Shown: one piece after another, positions 38,704-48,404 of the stretch
How positions within the stretch are numbered: position 1 is the first letter of the stretch
Layout of the letters: each line of letters opens with the position of its first letter
From: Antrihabitans auranticaus
GTDB lineage: Bacteria; Actinomycetota; Actinomycetes; Mycobacteriales; Mycobacteriaceae
Assembly (NCBI RefSeq): GCF_016481275.1
Contig: NZ_JAEMNW010000003.1
Coordinates: 434,001-498,000, forward strand
Length of the DNA stretch: 64,000 nt
Direction: 5' to 3'
Notes under the pieces: model-generated
Databases searched by the model: none
Told to the model about the DNA's origin: nothing
Seen by the model: only the letters and a program-made list of their open reading frames with translations
Program-made: the position numbers and the translations under genes

Positions 38704-39681
38704 GTGGCGGGTTTCCTGTTGCGGCGGGCGCTGAACTATCTGGTGCTCCTGCTGCTCGCGTCGTTTCTGACGTTCAGCCTCACCTCACTGACGTTCCGGC
38801 CGCTCGAACGGTTCGAGCAGACGAATCCCCGGCCCCCGCAATCGGTCATCGACGCGACCGCCGACGAACTCAACCTGAACGATCCGATTCCCGAGCGGTA
38901 CGTGAAGTGGTTCAGCGGCGCGATTCACGGAGACTTCGGGAACACGATCACCAACCATCCCGTGTCCGAGGAGCTCGGCCGCCGAATCGGCGTGAGCCTG
39001 CAATTACTCGTACTCGGCTCGATAATCGGCGCTGTCGTCGGCGTACTCGTCGGGGCGGCGGGCGCGATCCGACAATACAAATTCAGCGATTACTTCACGA
39101 CCGCGTTGTCGCTACTGATCCTCAGTACACCTGTCTTCCTGCTCGCGACGCTTCTCAAGTTCGGCGCGATCGAGGTCAATTCCGCGACGGGTGAACAGAT
39201 ATTTCTGTTCACCGGGCAGACGTCTGCGACGGCGATCGACGGCTTGTGGCCACAACTGGTCGACCGCGCTCAGCATCTGGTCCTGCCGACCCTTTCGCTC
39301 GCTCTCGGTGGAATCGCCGCGTACAGCCGGTACCAGCGCAACGCGATGCTCGACGTCCTGCAGAGCGACTTCATCCGTACTGCGCGCGCGAAAGGTCTCA
39401 CCCGGCGCAAAGCCCTGTTCAAACACGGCTTGCGTACGGCCCTGATTCCGATGGCGACGTTCTTCGCCTACGGCTTCGGGGCGCTGGTCACCGGCGCCGT
39501 GTTCACGGAGAAGATCTTCGGCTGGCACGGCATCGGCGAATGGGCGATCATCGGCATCCAGTCCCAGGACACCAACATCGTCGTTGCGATCACGACCTTC
39601 ACCGGAATGGTCGTGCTGCTGTCGGGCCTTTTGTCCGACATCGTCTACGCCGCCCTGGACCCGAGGGTGCGTGTCGGATGA
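38704..39681 (+). CDS. Peptide-type ABC transporter permease (DppB/OppB family)
   Basis: A 325-residue permease with six membrane segments. It begins VAGFLLRRALNYLVLLLL, characteristic of OppB/DppB, and has SLQLLVLGSIIGAVVGVLVG and the EAA-like loop DFIRTARAKGLTRRKALFKHGLRTA that contacts the ATPase. An additional sequence RYVKWFSGAIHGDFGNTI is typical of this family's first extracytoplasmic loop. The start is a GTG at 38704 with AAGGGA six bases upstream. It is the first gene of a six-gene plus-strand operon, with permease, permease, fused ATPase and three binding proteins. Confidence 0.94.
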   Translation: MAGFLLRRALNYLVLLLLASFLTFSLTSLTFRPLERFEQTNPRPPQSVIDATADELNLNDPIPERYVKWFSGAIHGDFGNTITNHPVSEELGRRIGVSLQLLVLGSIIGAVVGVLVGAAGAIRQYKFSDYFTTALSLLILSTPVFLLATLLKFGAIEVNSATGEQIFLFTGQTSATAIDGLWPQLVDRAQHLVLPTLSLALGGIAAYSRYQRNAMLDVLQSDFIRTARAKGLTRRKALFKHGLRTALIPMATFFAYGFGALVTGAVFTEKIFGWHGIGEWAIIGIQSQDTNIVVAITTFTGMVVLLSGLLSDIVYAALDPRVRVG

Positions 39682-40595
39682 CCGAATTCGAACTTGCGAC
39701 GAAGGTCGACATCACGACTGCACCCATGGGCCGGCGCTCGCTGATTCTGCGCCGCTTCCTCCGAAACAAGCCGGCGATCGTCGGGCTGACAATTCTGATT
39801 CTCCTGTTCGTGGCCGCGTTCGTGTTGCCGCACTTCCTCGAGTGGGATCACCAGATGCGCGATCCCCGGGCGCGCCTGCAGCCGCCGAGCGCGGAACATC
39901 CCTTCGGCACCACCCTGATCGGGCAGGACGTACTCGCGCAGACTCTTCGCGGACTGCAGAAGTCGCTGCTGATCGGCTTCGCGGTCGCCTTGATTTCGAC
40001 CTCCATCGCCGCGATCGTCGGTTCGGTCGCGGGCTACCTCGGCGGCTGGACCGACCGGACGATCATGTGGGTGGTCGACCTACTGCTCGTGGTGCCGAGC
40101 CTGATCATCATCGCCATCTTCACGCCGCGACTGAAGTCGAGTGACTCGATCGTGTTGCTCATCGTGCTGCTCGCCGTCTTCGGCTGGATGATCACCGCCC
40201 GCATCGTGCGCGGCATGACGCTCAGCTTGCGAGATCGCGAGTTCGTCCAGGCGGCGCGGTACATGGGTGCGCCGACCTGGAAGATCATCCTCAGCCACAT
40301 CATTCCGAACATCGCATCGATCCTGATCATCGACGCAACGCTGAGCGTAGGTAGCGCGGTGCTCGCCGAAACCGGACTCAGCTACCTCGGCTTCGGCGTG
40401 CAGCCACCGGACGTCTCCCTCGGTTCGCTGATCGACGTCGGCACCAAATCCGCGTTGACCTACCCGTGGCTGTTCCTGTTCGCCGGCGGTCTGCTCGTCC
40501 TCACGGTGCTCTCGGCGAACCTCGTCGGCGACGGCCTGCGCGACGCATTCGATCCGAGCTCCAAGCGTGCCCGCAAGAAGCGGAAGGTCAAGTAA
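39678..40595 (+). CDS. Peptide-type ABC transporter permease (DppC/OppC family)
   Basis: A 305-residue permease. I take the ATG at 39678 (MTEFELATKVD), which overlaps the DppB-type stop as ATGA; the longer frame upstream is antisense-like shadow sequence. A cytoplasmic N-terminus leads to a first membrane span (PAIVGLTILILLFVAAFVL), then HPFGTTLIGQDVLAQTLRG, typical of OppC, and the ATPase-contact loop FVQAARYMGAPTWKIILSHI. The C-terminal GFGVQPPDVSLGSLI is also characteristic. It pairs with the upstream permease to form the membrane channel. Confidence 0.94.
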   Translation: MTEFELATKVDITTAPMGRRSLILRRFLRNKPAIVGLTILILLFVAAFVLPHFLEWDHQMRDPRARLQPPSAEHPFGTTLIGQDVLAQTLRGLQKSLLIGFAVALISTSIAAIVGSVAGYLGGWTDRTIMWVVDLLLVVPSLIIIAIFTPRLKSSDSIVLLIVLLAVFGWMITARIVRGMTLSLRDREFVQAARYMGAPTWKIILSHIIPNIASILIIDATLSVGSAVLAETGLSYLGFGVQPPDVSLGSLIDVGTKSALTYPWLFLFAGGLLVLTVLSANLVGDGLRDAFDPSSKRARKKRKVK

Positions 40596-42476
40596 GTGGC
40601 AACGACCGACCTGAGCAAGGACTCGGGCACTTCGCACCCGCTCCTCGAAATATCGGACCTCACAGTAAGTTTCGCCAGCGAGGAGGGCCGCATCGATGCG
40701 GTCCGCGGAATCTCCTACGGCGTCACCGACGGGGAGGTGCTCGGTGTGGTCGGCGAGTCGGGATCCGGCAAATCTGTTGCCTCCCTTGCCATCATGGGAC
40801 TACTGCCCGACCACGCACGCGTCACGGGTTCGATCAAACTGCGCGGGCAGGAACTGATCGGCAAGGGCGACAAGGAATTGTCGAAGCTGCGCGGCAAGTC
40901 GATCAGCATGGTGTTCCAGGACCCGCTCTCCGCGCTGACGCCCGTCTATCGGGTCGGCGATCAGATCGCCGAGGCACTGCTCGTCCACGGCACTGCGAAG
41001 GACCGCAAGGAAGCCACCGAGCGCGCGATCGACCTGCTCGATCTGGTCGGCATCCCCGACGCACGAACGCGCTCCAAGGCGTTCCCGCACGAGTTCTCCG
41101 GCGGCATGCGGCAGCGCGTCGTCATCGCGATTGCGATCGCCAACGATCCGGCGCTGATCATCTGCGACGAGCCGACGACCGCACTCGACGTCACCGTCCA
41201 GGCCCAGATCCTGAATTTGCTCCGCAAGGCGCGCGACATCACCGGCGCCGGCGTCGTGATGATCACCCACGACATGGGCATCGCAGCGACGCTGGCGAAT
41301 CGCGTGGTCGTCATGTACGCGGGCCGGATCGTCGAATCTGCCCCCGTGGCAGAGCTTTTCGCAAAGCCTCGGATGCCCTACACGGCCGGCCTGCTCGGCT
41401 CGATTCCGCGCATGGACGGACCGTTCCGGGCGCCGCTCGTTCCGATCATGGGCTCTCCGCCGGCAATGCACGCCCTGCCACCGGGCTGCTCGTTCGCGCC
41501 GCGGTGCCCGGTCGCCATCGACGACTGCCACACAGCCGAGCCCGCGCTGCTGACGATCGGGCCCGCACACAGCGCGGCCTGCATCCGCGCTCTCGACGTC
41601 ACGCGCGACACGTTGCTCGATGCGTTTCGGGAGCAGGAGACCACTATCGAGATCGCCGAGGAAGTTCGGGCGACCTCGGATGTCGTCTTGAAGGTGACCG
41701 ATCTGGTGAAGACGTACCCGCTCACGAGTGGCGTCGTCTTCCGCCGTAAGCACGGCGAGGTCCGTGCGGTCGACGGCATCAGCTTCGAACTGCGTGCGGG
41801 ACGCACGCTCGCACTGGTCGGCGAGTCCGGTTCCGGCAAGTCGACTGCGCTGACGCAGATCTTGAACCTCGTGAAGCCGGAGTCCGGTTCGATCGAGGTG
41901 CTGGGCCACGACGCCGCCGGCCTGACGAAACATCAGCGGCGCGCGATCCGGCGCAAGATGCAGATCGTTTTCCAGGACCCGACGGCGTCGCTGGATCCGC
42001 GGCTGCCGATTTTCGACGTCATCGCAGAGCCGCTGCGTATCGACGGGAGGTCCCGCGCCGAGGTCCGGCGGCGGGTGCCCGAGTTGCTCGAACTCGTCGG
42101 GTTGCGCCCTGAGCATGCCGACCGCTACCCCGCCGATTTCTCCGGCGGCCAGAAGCAGCGCATCAGCATCGCCCGCGCGCTCGCGCTGCAGCCCGAGTTG
42201 CTCGTTCTCGACGAACCCGTCTCGTCGCTGGACGTCTCGATCCAGGCAGGCGTCCTCAATCTGTTGCGCGATCTGCAGGACCAGAGCAAGTTGTCGTATC
42301 TGTTCGTGTCGCACGACCTGTCCGTCGTCCGAAACCTGGCACACGACGTCGCCGTGATGTACCGCGGGATGATCGTCGAAACCGGCACTGCGCGTGAGGT
42401 ATTCAACGCTCCGAAGCATTCCTATACGCAGGCGCTGCTGGAAGCGATTCCCACGCCTGCGCCACCGCGGAGCTGA
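40596..42476 (+). CDS. Fused double ATPase of a peptide-type ABC transporter (DppD-DppF)
   Basis: A 626-residue protein with two complete nucleotide-binding domains in tandem. The first has Walker [16 protein letters not shown], signature [12 protein letters not shown] and Walker [14 protein letters not shown]. The second has [28 protein letters not shown] and [12 protein letters not shown]. Each is followed by the OppD/OppF C-terminal extension, with the cysteine cluster of a [4Fe-4S]-type site visible in the first ([17 protein letters not shown] plus a later Cys). Fusion of the two ATPases into one chain is common in actinobacteria. The start is the GTG at 40596 directly after the DppC-type stop. 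It powers the importer formed by the adjoining genes. Confidence 0.95.
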   Translation: MATTDLSKDSGTSHPLLEISDLTVSFASEEGRIDAVRGISYGVTDGEVLGVVGESGSGKSVASLAIMGLLPDHARVTGSIKLRGQELIGKGDKELSKLRGKSISMVFQDPLSALTPVYRVGDQIAEALLVHGTAKDRKEATERAIDLLDLVGIPDARTRSKAFPHEFSGGMRQRVVIAIAIANDPALIICDEPTTALDVTVQAQILNLLRKARDITGAGVVMITHDMGIAATLANRVVVMYAGRIVESAPVAELFAKPRMPYTAGLLGSIPRMDGPFRAPLVPIMGSPPAMHALPPGCSFAPRCPVAIDDCHTAEPALLTIGPAHSAACIRALDVTRDTLLDAFREQETTIEIAEEVRATSDVVLKVTDLVKTYPLTSGVVFRRKHGEVRAVDGISFELRAGRTLALVGESGSGKSTALTQILNLVKPESGSIEVLGHDAAGLTKHQRRAIRRKMQIVFQDPTASLDPRLPIFDVIAEPLRIDGRSRAEVRRRVPELLELVGLRPEHADRYPADFSGGQKQRISIARALALQPELLVLDEPVSSLDVSIQAGVLNLLRDLQDQSKLSYLFVSHDLSVVRNLAHDVAVMYRGMIVETGTAREVFNAPKHSYTQALLEAIPTPAPPRS

Positions 42477-42505
42477 GTTGAACTAGTCTGCTGGCAACGG
42501 TTGGT

Positions 42506-42524
42506 CGTTGTTCTCCGGAGAGGC
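42506..42524 (+). repeat. Duplicated leader sequence of the first two binding-protein genes
   Basis: The 19 bases CGTTGTTCTCCGGAGAGGC recur almost unchanged at 44247-44265 (one A for G in the purine-rich part). Both contain the ribosome binding site and lie 8 bases before their genes. The similarity continues into the signal-peptide codons, showing that the copies duplicated together with their translation signals. Confidence 0.7.
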
Positions 42525-42532
42525 GAAGTCCT

Positions 42533-44203
42533 TTGAGGTTCACGAAGCTGCTTGTCGTGCCGGTCGTTGCATTAGGGCTGCTGCTGCCCGCGTGCAGTTC
42601 CAATAGCGACGTGAGCGTCGGCTGCGACGTCTTGGGCGGCGCGAACGACATCAACCCGAAGGATCCGAGCGAGGTACAGGACGGCGGGAACCTACGACTG
42701 TCGCTCGGCAGCCTCCCGGCGAACTACAACGCTCTGCACATCGACGGAAACGAAGCCGAAGCAGCCGGAATGCTGCGCTGGATGATGCCGCGCGCGTTCA
42801 CGACCAACTCCGCCGGCGAACCTTCCGTCAACAAGGACTACTTCACGAACGTCGAGTTGACCGGCGAGAACCCCCAGCAGGTCACATACACGATTCGGCC
42901 CGAAGCGGTGTGGTCGGACGGAACGCCGATCACCTGGGAAGACATCCGGTCGGAGGCCGACGCGCTGAACACGCAGAACCCCGATTTCCGGATCGCCATC
43001 AGCAACGGTTTCGACCGCGTCGAGAAGGTCGAGCGCGGTGTCGACGACAAGCAGGCCGTGCTGACGTTCAAGTCCAATTATGCGGAATGGAAGGGGCAGT
43101 TCGCGGGCAACTCGTTTCTGTTCCCGAAGTCGGCTACCGAGAATCCCGAGGCGTTCAACAATTCACTCCTCGAAGGCCTGCCCATTACCGCCGGCCCGTT
43201 CTTGATTCAGTCGATCGACAAGGGCCAGAACCGAATTACCCTGGCTCGCAACCCATTGTGGTGGGGCGACAAGCCGAAGCTCGATACCGTCACCTACCTC
43301 GTGCTCGACGATTCGGCGCGCGTGCAGGCGCTGCAGAACAACGAAATCGACGCTGTCGGCCTGGGCACCATCGACGAACTGCAGACCGCCTCGGAATCAC
43401 CCGGCGTCGTCATCCGGTGTGCACCCGGCTACCAGTTCTCACACGTGACGTTCAACGGAGCCGAGGGGGCGATTCTCAGCGACCCCGCATTGCGCCTTGC
43501 GATCGGCAAGGGCATCGACAGGCAGGAAGTCGCCGATGCGATTCAGAACGGCGTCGTCGACAATCCGGAACCGCTGAACAACCACGTCTATCTGAAGGGG
43601 CAGGACGGCTACCAGGACAACTCCGCTGTCGTCGCATACGACCCCGACAAGGCCCGGCAGGAACTCGACGACCTCGGCTGGAAGCTCAACGGCAACGTCC
43701 GTGAGAAGGACGGGCGCAAGCTCGACGTCCGCCTGATCACGTCGCAGACAAACACCGGCGAAGACATCGCGAAGATCATCCAGGGCGACCTCGGCGAAAT
43801 CGGCGTCAACGTCATCATCGAGGCGAAGCCGTCGCAGGGCTACTTCGACGACGTCATCATCCCCGGAAACTTCGATCTCGGACTGTGGTCGTGGGTCGGC
43901 GATCCATTCCCGCTCTCGGGCCTGCCGCAGATCTACTACCTGAACCCAGATGACAAGCAGGGCAACTACGGTCGGGTCGGGTCACCCGAAATCAACGCGC
44001 TCATCGAGCAGGACATTGCGGAGCTGGATCCGCAGAAGGCCATCGAAATTGCGAACGAGATCGACAAAAAGGTCTTCGCGATCGGGCACTCGCTGCCACT
44101 GATGCAGTCTCCGGGCAACGTCGGTGTCCGGGACAGTCTTGCGAACTACGGTGCGACCGGGCTCGCGTCCTACGACTACACCAAGATCGGGTTTCTGAAG
44201 TGA
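42533..44203 (+). CDS. Peptide-type ABC transporter substrate-binding lipoprotein, copy 1
   Basis: A 556-residue family 5 extracellular solute-binding protein. The start is a TTG at 42533 with GGAGAGG upstream; it gives MRFTKLLVVPVVALGLLL and the lipobox LLPAC. Family features are VWSDGTPITWEDI in lobe I, NPLWWGDKPKLDTVTYLVL, and SHVTFNGAEGAILSDPALR. It should sit on the outer face of the membrane and deliver peptides or similar solutes to the DppBC-type permease. It is the first of three consecutive paralogues, and the only one with a TTG start. A 57-base gap follows the ATPase gene, so it remains in the same transcript. Confidence 0.94.
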   Translation: MRFTKLLVVPVVALGLLLPACSSNSDVSVGCDVLGGANDINPKDPSEVQDGGNLRLSLGSLPANYNALHIDGNEAEAAGMLRWMMPRAFTTNSAGEPSVNKDYFTNVELTGENPQQVTYTIRPEAVWSDGTPITWEDIRSEADALNTQNPDFRIAISNGFDRVEKVERGVDDKQAVLTFKSNYAEWKGQFAGNSFLFPKSATENPEAFNNSLLEGLPITAGPFLIQSIDKGQNRITLARNPLWWGDKPKLDTVTYLVLDDSARVQALQNNEIDAVGLGTIDELQTASESPGVVIRCAPGYQFSHVTFNGAEGAILSDPALRLAIGKGIDRQEVADAIQNGVVDNPEPLNNHVYLKGQDGYQDNSAVVAYDPDKARQELDDLGWKLNGNVREKDGRKLDVRLITSQTNTGEDIAKIIQGDLGEIGVNVIIEAKPSQGYFDDVIIPGNFDLGLWSWVGDPFPLSGLPQIYYLNPDDKQGNYGRVGSPEINALIEQDIAELDPQKAIEIANEIDKKVFAIGHSLPLMQSPGNVGVRDSLANYGATGLASYDYTKIGFLK

Positions 44204-44272
44204 GCTGTCGAGCCCTCCGGTGAACTAGGCTGCCCCAACGCGGTGTGGTTGTTCTCCGGAAAGGCTTGGCCC

Positions 44273-45934
44273 ATGCGGTTCTCGAAGCTACTCGTCGTGC
44301 CGGTCGCAGCGGTGGGATTGTTGTTGCCCGCCTGCGGTTCCAGCGGAGACATCGATCTCGGCTGCCCAAGTCTCGGCGGTGAGAGCGACCTCAATGCGAA
44401 ACCTCGCGACGAGGTCCGCGACGGTGGCAACCTGCGGCTGATGATGTCCGCGTTCCCGGAGAACTTCAACAACCTGAACGCGGACGGGAACCTCGGGGAA
44501 ACCACGTCCATGTTGCGGTGGATGATGCCCCGGGCGTTCGTCACCGACGCCAAGGGCGCGCTGACTATCGACAAGAACTTCTTCACCGACGTCCAGCTGA
44601 CCAGCACCGATCCGCAGATCGTCACGTACACGCTCAATCCTGCGGCGGTGTGGTCGGACGGTTCGCCGATCACCTGGGCGGACGTCAAGTCCCAGGCCGA
44701 GTCGCTGAGCGGCGTCAACCCCGATTTCAAGATCGCAGGCAAGGACGGTTTCGATCGCGTCGAGAAGATCGAGCGCGGTGTCGACGACAAGCAGGTCGTG
44801 TTCACGTTCAGCCGCCCGTACGCGGAATGGCAGGGCCAGTTCGCCGGACCGCTCTATCCGAAGTCTGTCACCGCAGACCCCGCTGCCTTCAACGATTCGC
44901 TTCGCGACAACATCCCGGTCACCGCGGGACCGTTCAAGATCACGTCGATCGACAAGGCGCAGAATCGCATCACCCTGGGCCGAAATCCACTGTGGTGGGG
45001 CGATGCTCCGAAGCTGGACACGGTGACCTACTCCGTTCTCGACGATGCCGCACGCGTCCAGGGGCTGCAGAACAACGAAATCGACGCCGTCGGCCTCGGC
45101 ACGATCGAAGACGTCAAAGTGGTGTACGACAACGAGGGAATCTCGATCCGGTGCGCCCCAGGGCTTTCCTTCTCGCACGTGACGTTCAACGGTGCCGAGG
45201 GTTCGCTGCTGGCCGATCCGAAGCTGCGAGTGGCAGTCGCGAAAGGTATCGATCGGCAGGAGATCGCCGACGCGATCCTCAATCAGCTCGTCGACGACCC
45301 GCAGCCGCTGAACAACCACATCTACCTCAACGGTCAGCTCGGGTATCAGGACAACTCCGGCGTCGTCGCGTACGACCCCGACCAGGCCAACAAGGAACTC
45401 GACGAACTCGGCTGGAAGCTCGAAGGGGACGTTAGGGTCAAGGACGGCCGTCGACTCGAACTCCGCAACGTCATGTACAAATCGCAATCGTGGGACCAGA
45501 TCTCGGCGATCATGCTCGACAACCTGCAGCAGATCGGCGTGAAGCTCATCGTCGAACCCACAGCGGGACAAGGTTTGTTCAAGGACGTGATCAATCCCGG
45601 ACGGTTCGATCTCGCGAATTTCGCGTGGGCCGGCAATGCGTTCCCACTCGCCGGGTTGCCGCAGATCTACGCGTTGAAACCAGAGGTCGAGGGCAACTAC
45701 GGCCGGATCGGCAGCGACGAAATCAACGCATTGATCGAACAGACCATCTCCGAACTCGACCAGGAGAAGTCGCGTGCGATGGCGAACCAAATCGACAAGT
45801 TGGTCTTCGCGGAAGGCTTCTCGCTGCCGTTGCTGCAGTCCACGGGCATCGTCGGCGTCCGTAGCAATCTGGCGAACTACGGCGCGGCGGGTTTGGCATC
45901 GCTCGACTACACGTCGATCGGATTCGAGAAATGA
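44273..45934 (+). CDS. Peptide-type ABC transporter substrate-binding lipoprotein, copy 2
   Basis: A 553-residue binding lipoprotein. The ATG at 44273 has GGAAAGG ten bases upstream. The signal MRFSKLLVVPVAAVGLLL and lipobox LLPAC nearly repeat those of copy 1. Shared landmarks are RDGGNLRLMMSAFPENFN, LRWMMPRAFVTD, VWSDGSPITWADV and NPLWWGDAPKLDTVTYSVL. Compared with copy 1, the region after VVAYDPDQANKELDELGW differs more, including LRNVMYKSQSWDQ, so substrate preference may differ. Its stop overlaps copy 3 by four bases (ATGA), so translation of copies 2 and 3 is probably coupled. Confidence 0.94.
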   Translation: MRFSKLLVVPVAAVGLLLPACGSSGDIDLGCPSLGGESDLNAKPRDEVRDGGNLRLMMSAFPENFNNLNADGNLGETTSMLRWMMPRAFVTDAKGALTIDKNFFTDVQLTSTDPQIVTYTLNPAAVWSDGSPITWADVKSQAESLSGVNPDFKIAGKDGFDRVEKIERGVDDKQVVFTFSRPYAEWQGQFAGPLYPKSVTADPAAFNDSLRDNIPVTAGPFKITSIDKAQNRITLGRNPLWWGDAPKLDTVTYSVLDDAARVQGLQNNEIDAVGLGTIEDVKVVYDNEGISIRCAPGLSFSHVTFNGAEGSLLADPKLRVAVAKGIDRQEIADAILNQLVDDPQPLNNHIYLNGQLGYQDNSGVVAYDPDQANKELDELGWKLEGDVRVKDGRRLELRNVMYKSQSWDQISAIMLDNLQQIGVKLIVEPTAGQGLFKDVINPGRFDLANFAWAGNAFPLAGLPQIYALKPEVEGNYGRIGSDEINALIEQTISELDQEKSRAMANQIDKLVFAEGFSLPLLQSTGIVGVRSNLANYGAAGLASLDYTSIGFEK

Positions 45935-47592
45935 GACTGCGGCTCGCCCTACCGCTTGTGGTGCTCTGCATGCTGTTACCAGCGTGCAGCGCGAACGATG
46001 ACACGATCGGCTGCGACGTCGTCGCCGGTCAGAACGACATCAATCCCCTCGACAGGAGCGAGATCCGTGACGGAGGAAACCTGCGGCTCTCGCTGACGGG
46101 CTTTCCAGAGAATTTCAATGCGCTCAACGTCGACGGAAACAACGCCGAGATCGCCAAGATTCTGTGGGCGATCATGCCGCGCGCATACAGCGTGGACGCG
46201 ACCGCCGCACTGACGATCAATACCGACTACTTCACCGACATTGCGCTGACGAACGAGAATCCGCAGCAGGTCACGTACACGATCAACCCGAAAGCGGTGT
46301 GGTCCGACGGGACGCCGATCACGTGGGAAGACCTGCAATCGCAAGGTGCCGCGCTGAGTGGCGCGACCGAGGGATACAGGTTCGCGACGACCAACGGTTT
46401 CGACCGCGTGGAGAAGATCGAACGCGGCGTCGACGACCGGCAGGCGATCATCACGTTCAAGCAGCATTACGCCGAGTGGCGGGGCCAGTTCTCCGGCAAC
46501 GCGATGCTGTATCCGAAGGCCGTCACTGCGACGCCCGAGGCGTTCAACACGTCGCTGCTCAACGACATTCCGCTCACCGCGGGACCTTTCGTGGTCAAGA
46601 ACATCGACAAGACGCAGAATCGGATCACGTTGGGCCGCAACCCCCTCTGGTGGGGCGCGACGCCGAAGCTCGACTCGATCACCTTCATCGTCCTCGAAGA
46701 CTCGGCGCTGGTTCAGTCGCTGCAGAACGACGAGATCGATGCGGCCGACCTGCGCACCGTCGACGACCTGCGCGGTACGCAAGACGTCTCCGGTCTCGAG
46801 GTCAGATGCGCGCTCGAGAACGAGTTCACGCACATCACGTTCAACGGTGCGCCGGGGTCGATTCTGAACGATCCGAAACTGCGCGTGGCGATTTCGAAGG
46901 GGATCAACCGACAGGAGGTCGCCGACTCGGTGCACCACGGCATCGTCGAAGATCCCACCCTGCTGAACAATCACATCTTCCTCGAAGGTCAGGTCGGCTA
47001 CGAGGACAACGCACAACCCATCGCATTCGACCCCGAGCAAGCCCGGACGGAACTCGACGAGCTCGGCTGGAAACTCGTCGGTGACGTCCGCGAGAAAGAC
47101 GGGCGGCAGCTGGAGATCCGGAATGTCATGTACAAATCGGACTACTGGCAACAGGTTTCGTCGATCGTTCAGCAGGACCTCGCAGACATCGGCGTGCGCC
47201 TGATCATCGACCCGTTCCCGGGCGAAGGCTTCTTCCCGGACGTCGTCATTCCGGGTCGCTTCGACTTGGCGAACTTCCGGTGGGTCGGTGACGCGTTCCC
47301 ACTGGCGTCCCTGCCCCAGATCTACGCGTACAACCCGGACGACCTGCAGAGCAATTTCGGCCGCATCGGTTCGCCCGAGATCAATGCGCTGATCGAGCAG
47401 GCAATCGCCGAACTCGACCCGGTGAAAGCGAACGAACTCGCAAACAAGGTCGATCGCTTGGTCTTCGAAGAGGGCTTCTCGATTCCGCTCGTTCAGTCGC
47501 CCGGAAACGTCGGAATCCGTGCGAGCGTTGCGAACTTCGGTGCGCCCGGCCTTGCGTCCTACGACTACACCGCCATTGGCTTCACGAAGTAG
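45931..47592 (+). CDS. Peptide-type ABC transporter substrate-binding lipoprotein, copy 3
   Basis: A 553-residue binding lipoprotein beginning MRLRLALPLVVLCMLL, with lipobox LLPAC. It keeps GQNDINPLDRSEIRDGGNL, AVWSDGTPITWEDL, NPLWWGATPKLDSITFIVL and FTHITFNGAPGSILNDPKLR. The N-terminal part is closer to copy 1 (NDINPKD against NDINPLD), whereas LEIRNVMYKSDYWQQ is closer to copy 2. This mosaic suggests two rounds of duplication or gene conversion. It ends the ABC operon; a small membrane protein overlaps its 3' end. Confidence 0.94.
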   Translation: MRLRLALPLVVLCMLLPACSANDDTIGCDVVAGQNDINPLDRSEIRDGGNLRLSLTGFPENFNALNVDGNNAEIAKILWAIMPRAYSVDATAALTINTDYFTDIALTNENPQQVTYTINPKAVWSDGTPITWEDLQSQGAALSGATEGYRFATTNGFDRVEKIERGVDDRQAIITFKQHYAEWRGQFSGNAMLYPKAVTATPEAFNTSLLNDIPLTAGPFVVKNIDKTQNRITLGRNPLWWGATPKLDSITFIVLEDSALVQSLQNDEIDAADLRTVDDLRGTQDVSGLEVRCALENEFTHITFNGAPGSILNDPKLRVAISKGINRQEVADSVHHGIVEDPTLLNNHIFLEGQVGYEDNAQPIAFDPEQARTELDELGWKLVGDVREKDGRQLEIRNVMYKSDYWQQVSSIVQQDLADIGVRLIIDPFPGEGFFPDVVIPGRFDLANFRWVGDAFPLASLPQIYAYNPDDLQSNFGRIGSPEINALIEQAIAELDPVKANELANKVDRLVFEEGFSIPLVQSPGNVGIRASVANFGAPGLASYDYTAIGFTK

Positions 47593-48247
47593 CGCGCCGC
47601 TCGCGTATCCGATCGCGCTGACGGGTGTGGTGCTGGCGGCGTGTGTCGGGTTCGGCATCGCCGCCGCTGCCGGATCCAGCGATCGTGCACTCGACCAGAT
47701 CAGCGCGCTTGCGCTCGTCTTCATCGGCGTCGACGCGTTCACGGCCTACACATTGTTCACCGCGTTCCGCAAGCGCGGCGAAGGTGTCCCCGTCGGGGTT
47801 CGGCGAGTGCGCCAGGTTCATCGCCTGACGAGCAGGTCGTGGATCGAGGTCCAGGTTCCTTCCGGAACATATTGGGTGCCGGTCTTTTTCGATCCTGTGC
47901 TGCTGTCGATGCCGGCGCCGACCGTTGCGGTCGTGGCGGGTCCGCAGGTCGTGTGGGAGGGCCATCGGTTGTATGCGTCTGGGCCCGTGCGGCATACGGA
48001 ACCGGTCGGGCGGCTGGTCGACAGTCCGTCCATGCCCGACGTCGATGCGGCTGCCGTGGGCGTCGAGGTCGGGCGGCCGTTGCGGCGCTTGACCCTGGAT
48101 GCGCAGCAAACGGTCGCAGCTCCCCTCGTCGGGTTGCTCTGGGTCTACATCGACGGTGGCGGGATTGCCGCGTTCGTAGGCGCAACCTGCGTCGCAGCAG
48201 CAGTAGCCATGTGGTTGGCCGCGATTCGGGGGTCGGATCCGAGCTGA
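47576..48247 (+). CDS. Hypothetical membrane protein
   Basis: About 223 residues if the TTG at 47576 is used (LASRSSAPLAYPIAL), which overlaps the binding-protein stop by 17 bases. An earlier GTG at 47519 would lengthen the overlap to 74. Two membrane helices open the protein (ALTGVVLAACVGFGIAAAAG; ALALVFIGVDAFTAYTLF). A soluble middle of about 110 residues with beta character follows (IEVQVPSGTYWVPVFFDP, TVAVVAGPQVVWEGHRLYAS). Two helices close it (PLVGLLWVYIDGGGIAAF, CVAAAVAMWLAAI). I know no family for it. The overlap suggests translational coupling to the ABC operon. Confidence 0.7.
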   Translation: MASRSSAPLAYPIALTGVVLAACVGFGIAAAAGSSDRALDQISALALVFIGVDAFTAYTLFTAFRKRGEGVPVGVRRVRQVHRLTSRSWIEVQVPSGTYWVPVFFDPVLLSMPAPTVAVVAGPQVVWEGHRLYASGPVRHTEPVGRLVDSPSMPDVDAAAVGVEVGRPLRRLTLDAQQTVAAPLVGLLWVYIDGGGIAAFVGATCVAAAVAMWLAAIRGSDPS

Positions 48248-48404
48248 GGTTGCCAAACCGTGCCGCTCGGCGTGTCAACGGTGTGTCATCCTGCCCGCCC
48301 GCCGACCAGGCTGATCTTGCGGTGGCCACTCGCACAACGCCCCGACAACCACCCACTCGGATTAGCATTGGCCGAATCGGTCCGGGACTACCTAGGAGTC
48401 CAGC

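Noticed and set aside
44288-47742. Two long minus-strand frames opposite binding-protein copies 2 and 3
   Set aside because: They resemble each other only because the sense genes are paralogues. Their composition is that of antisense translations.
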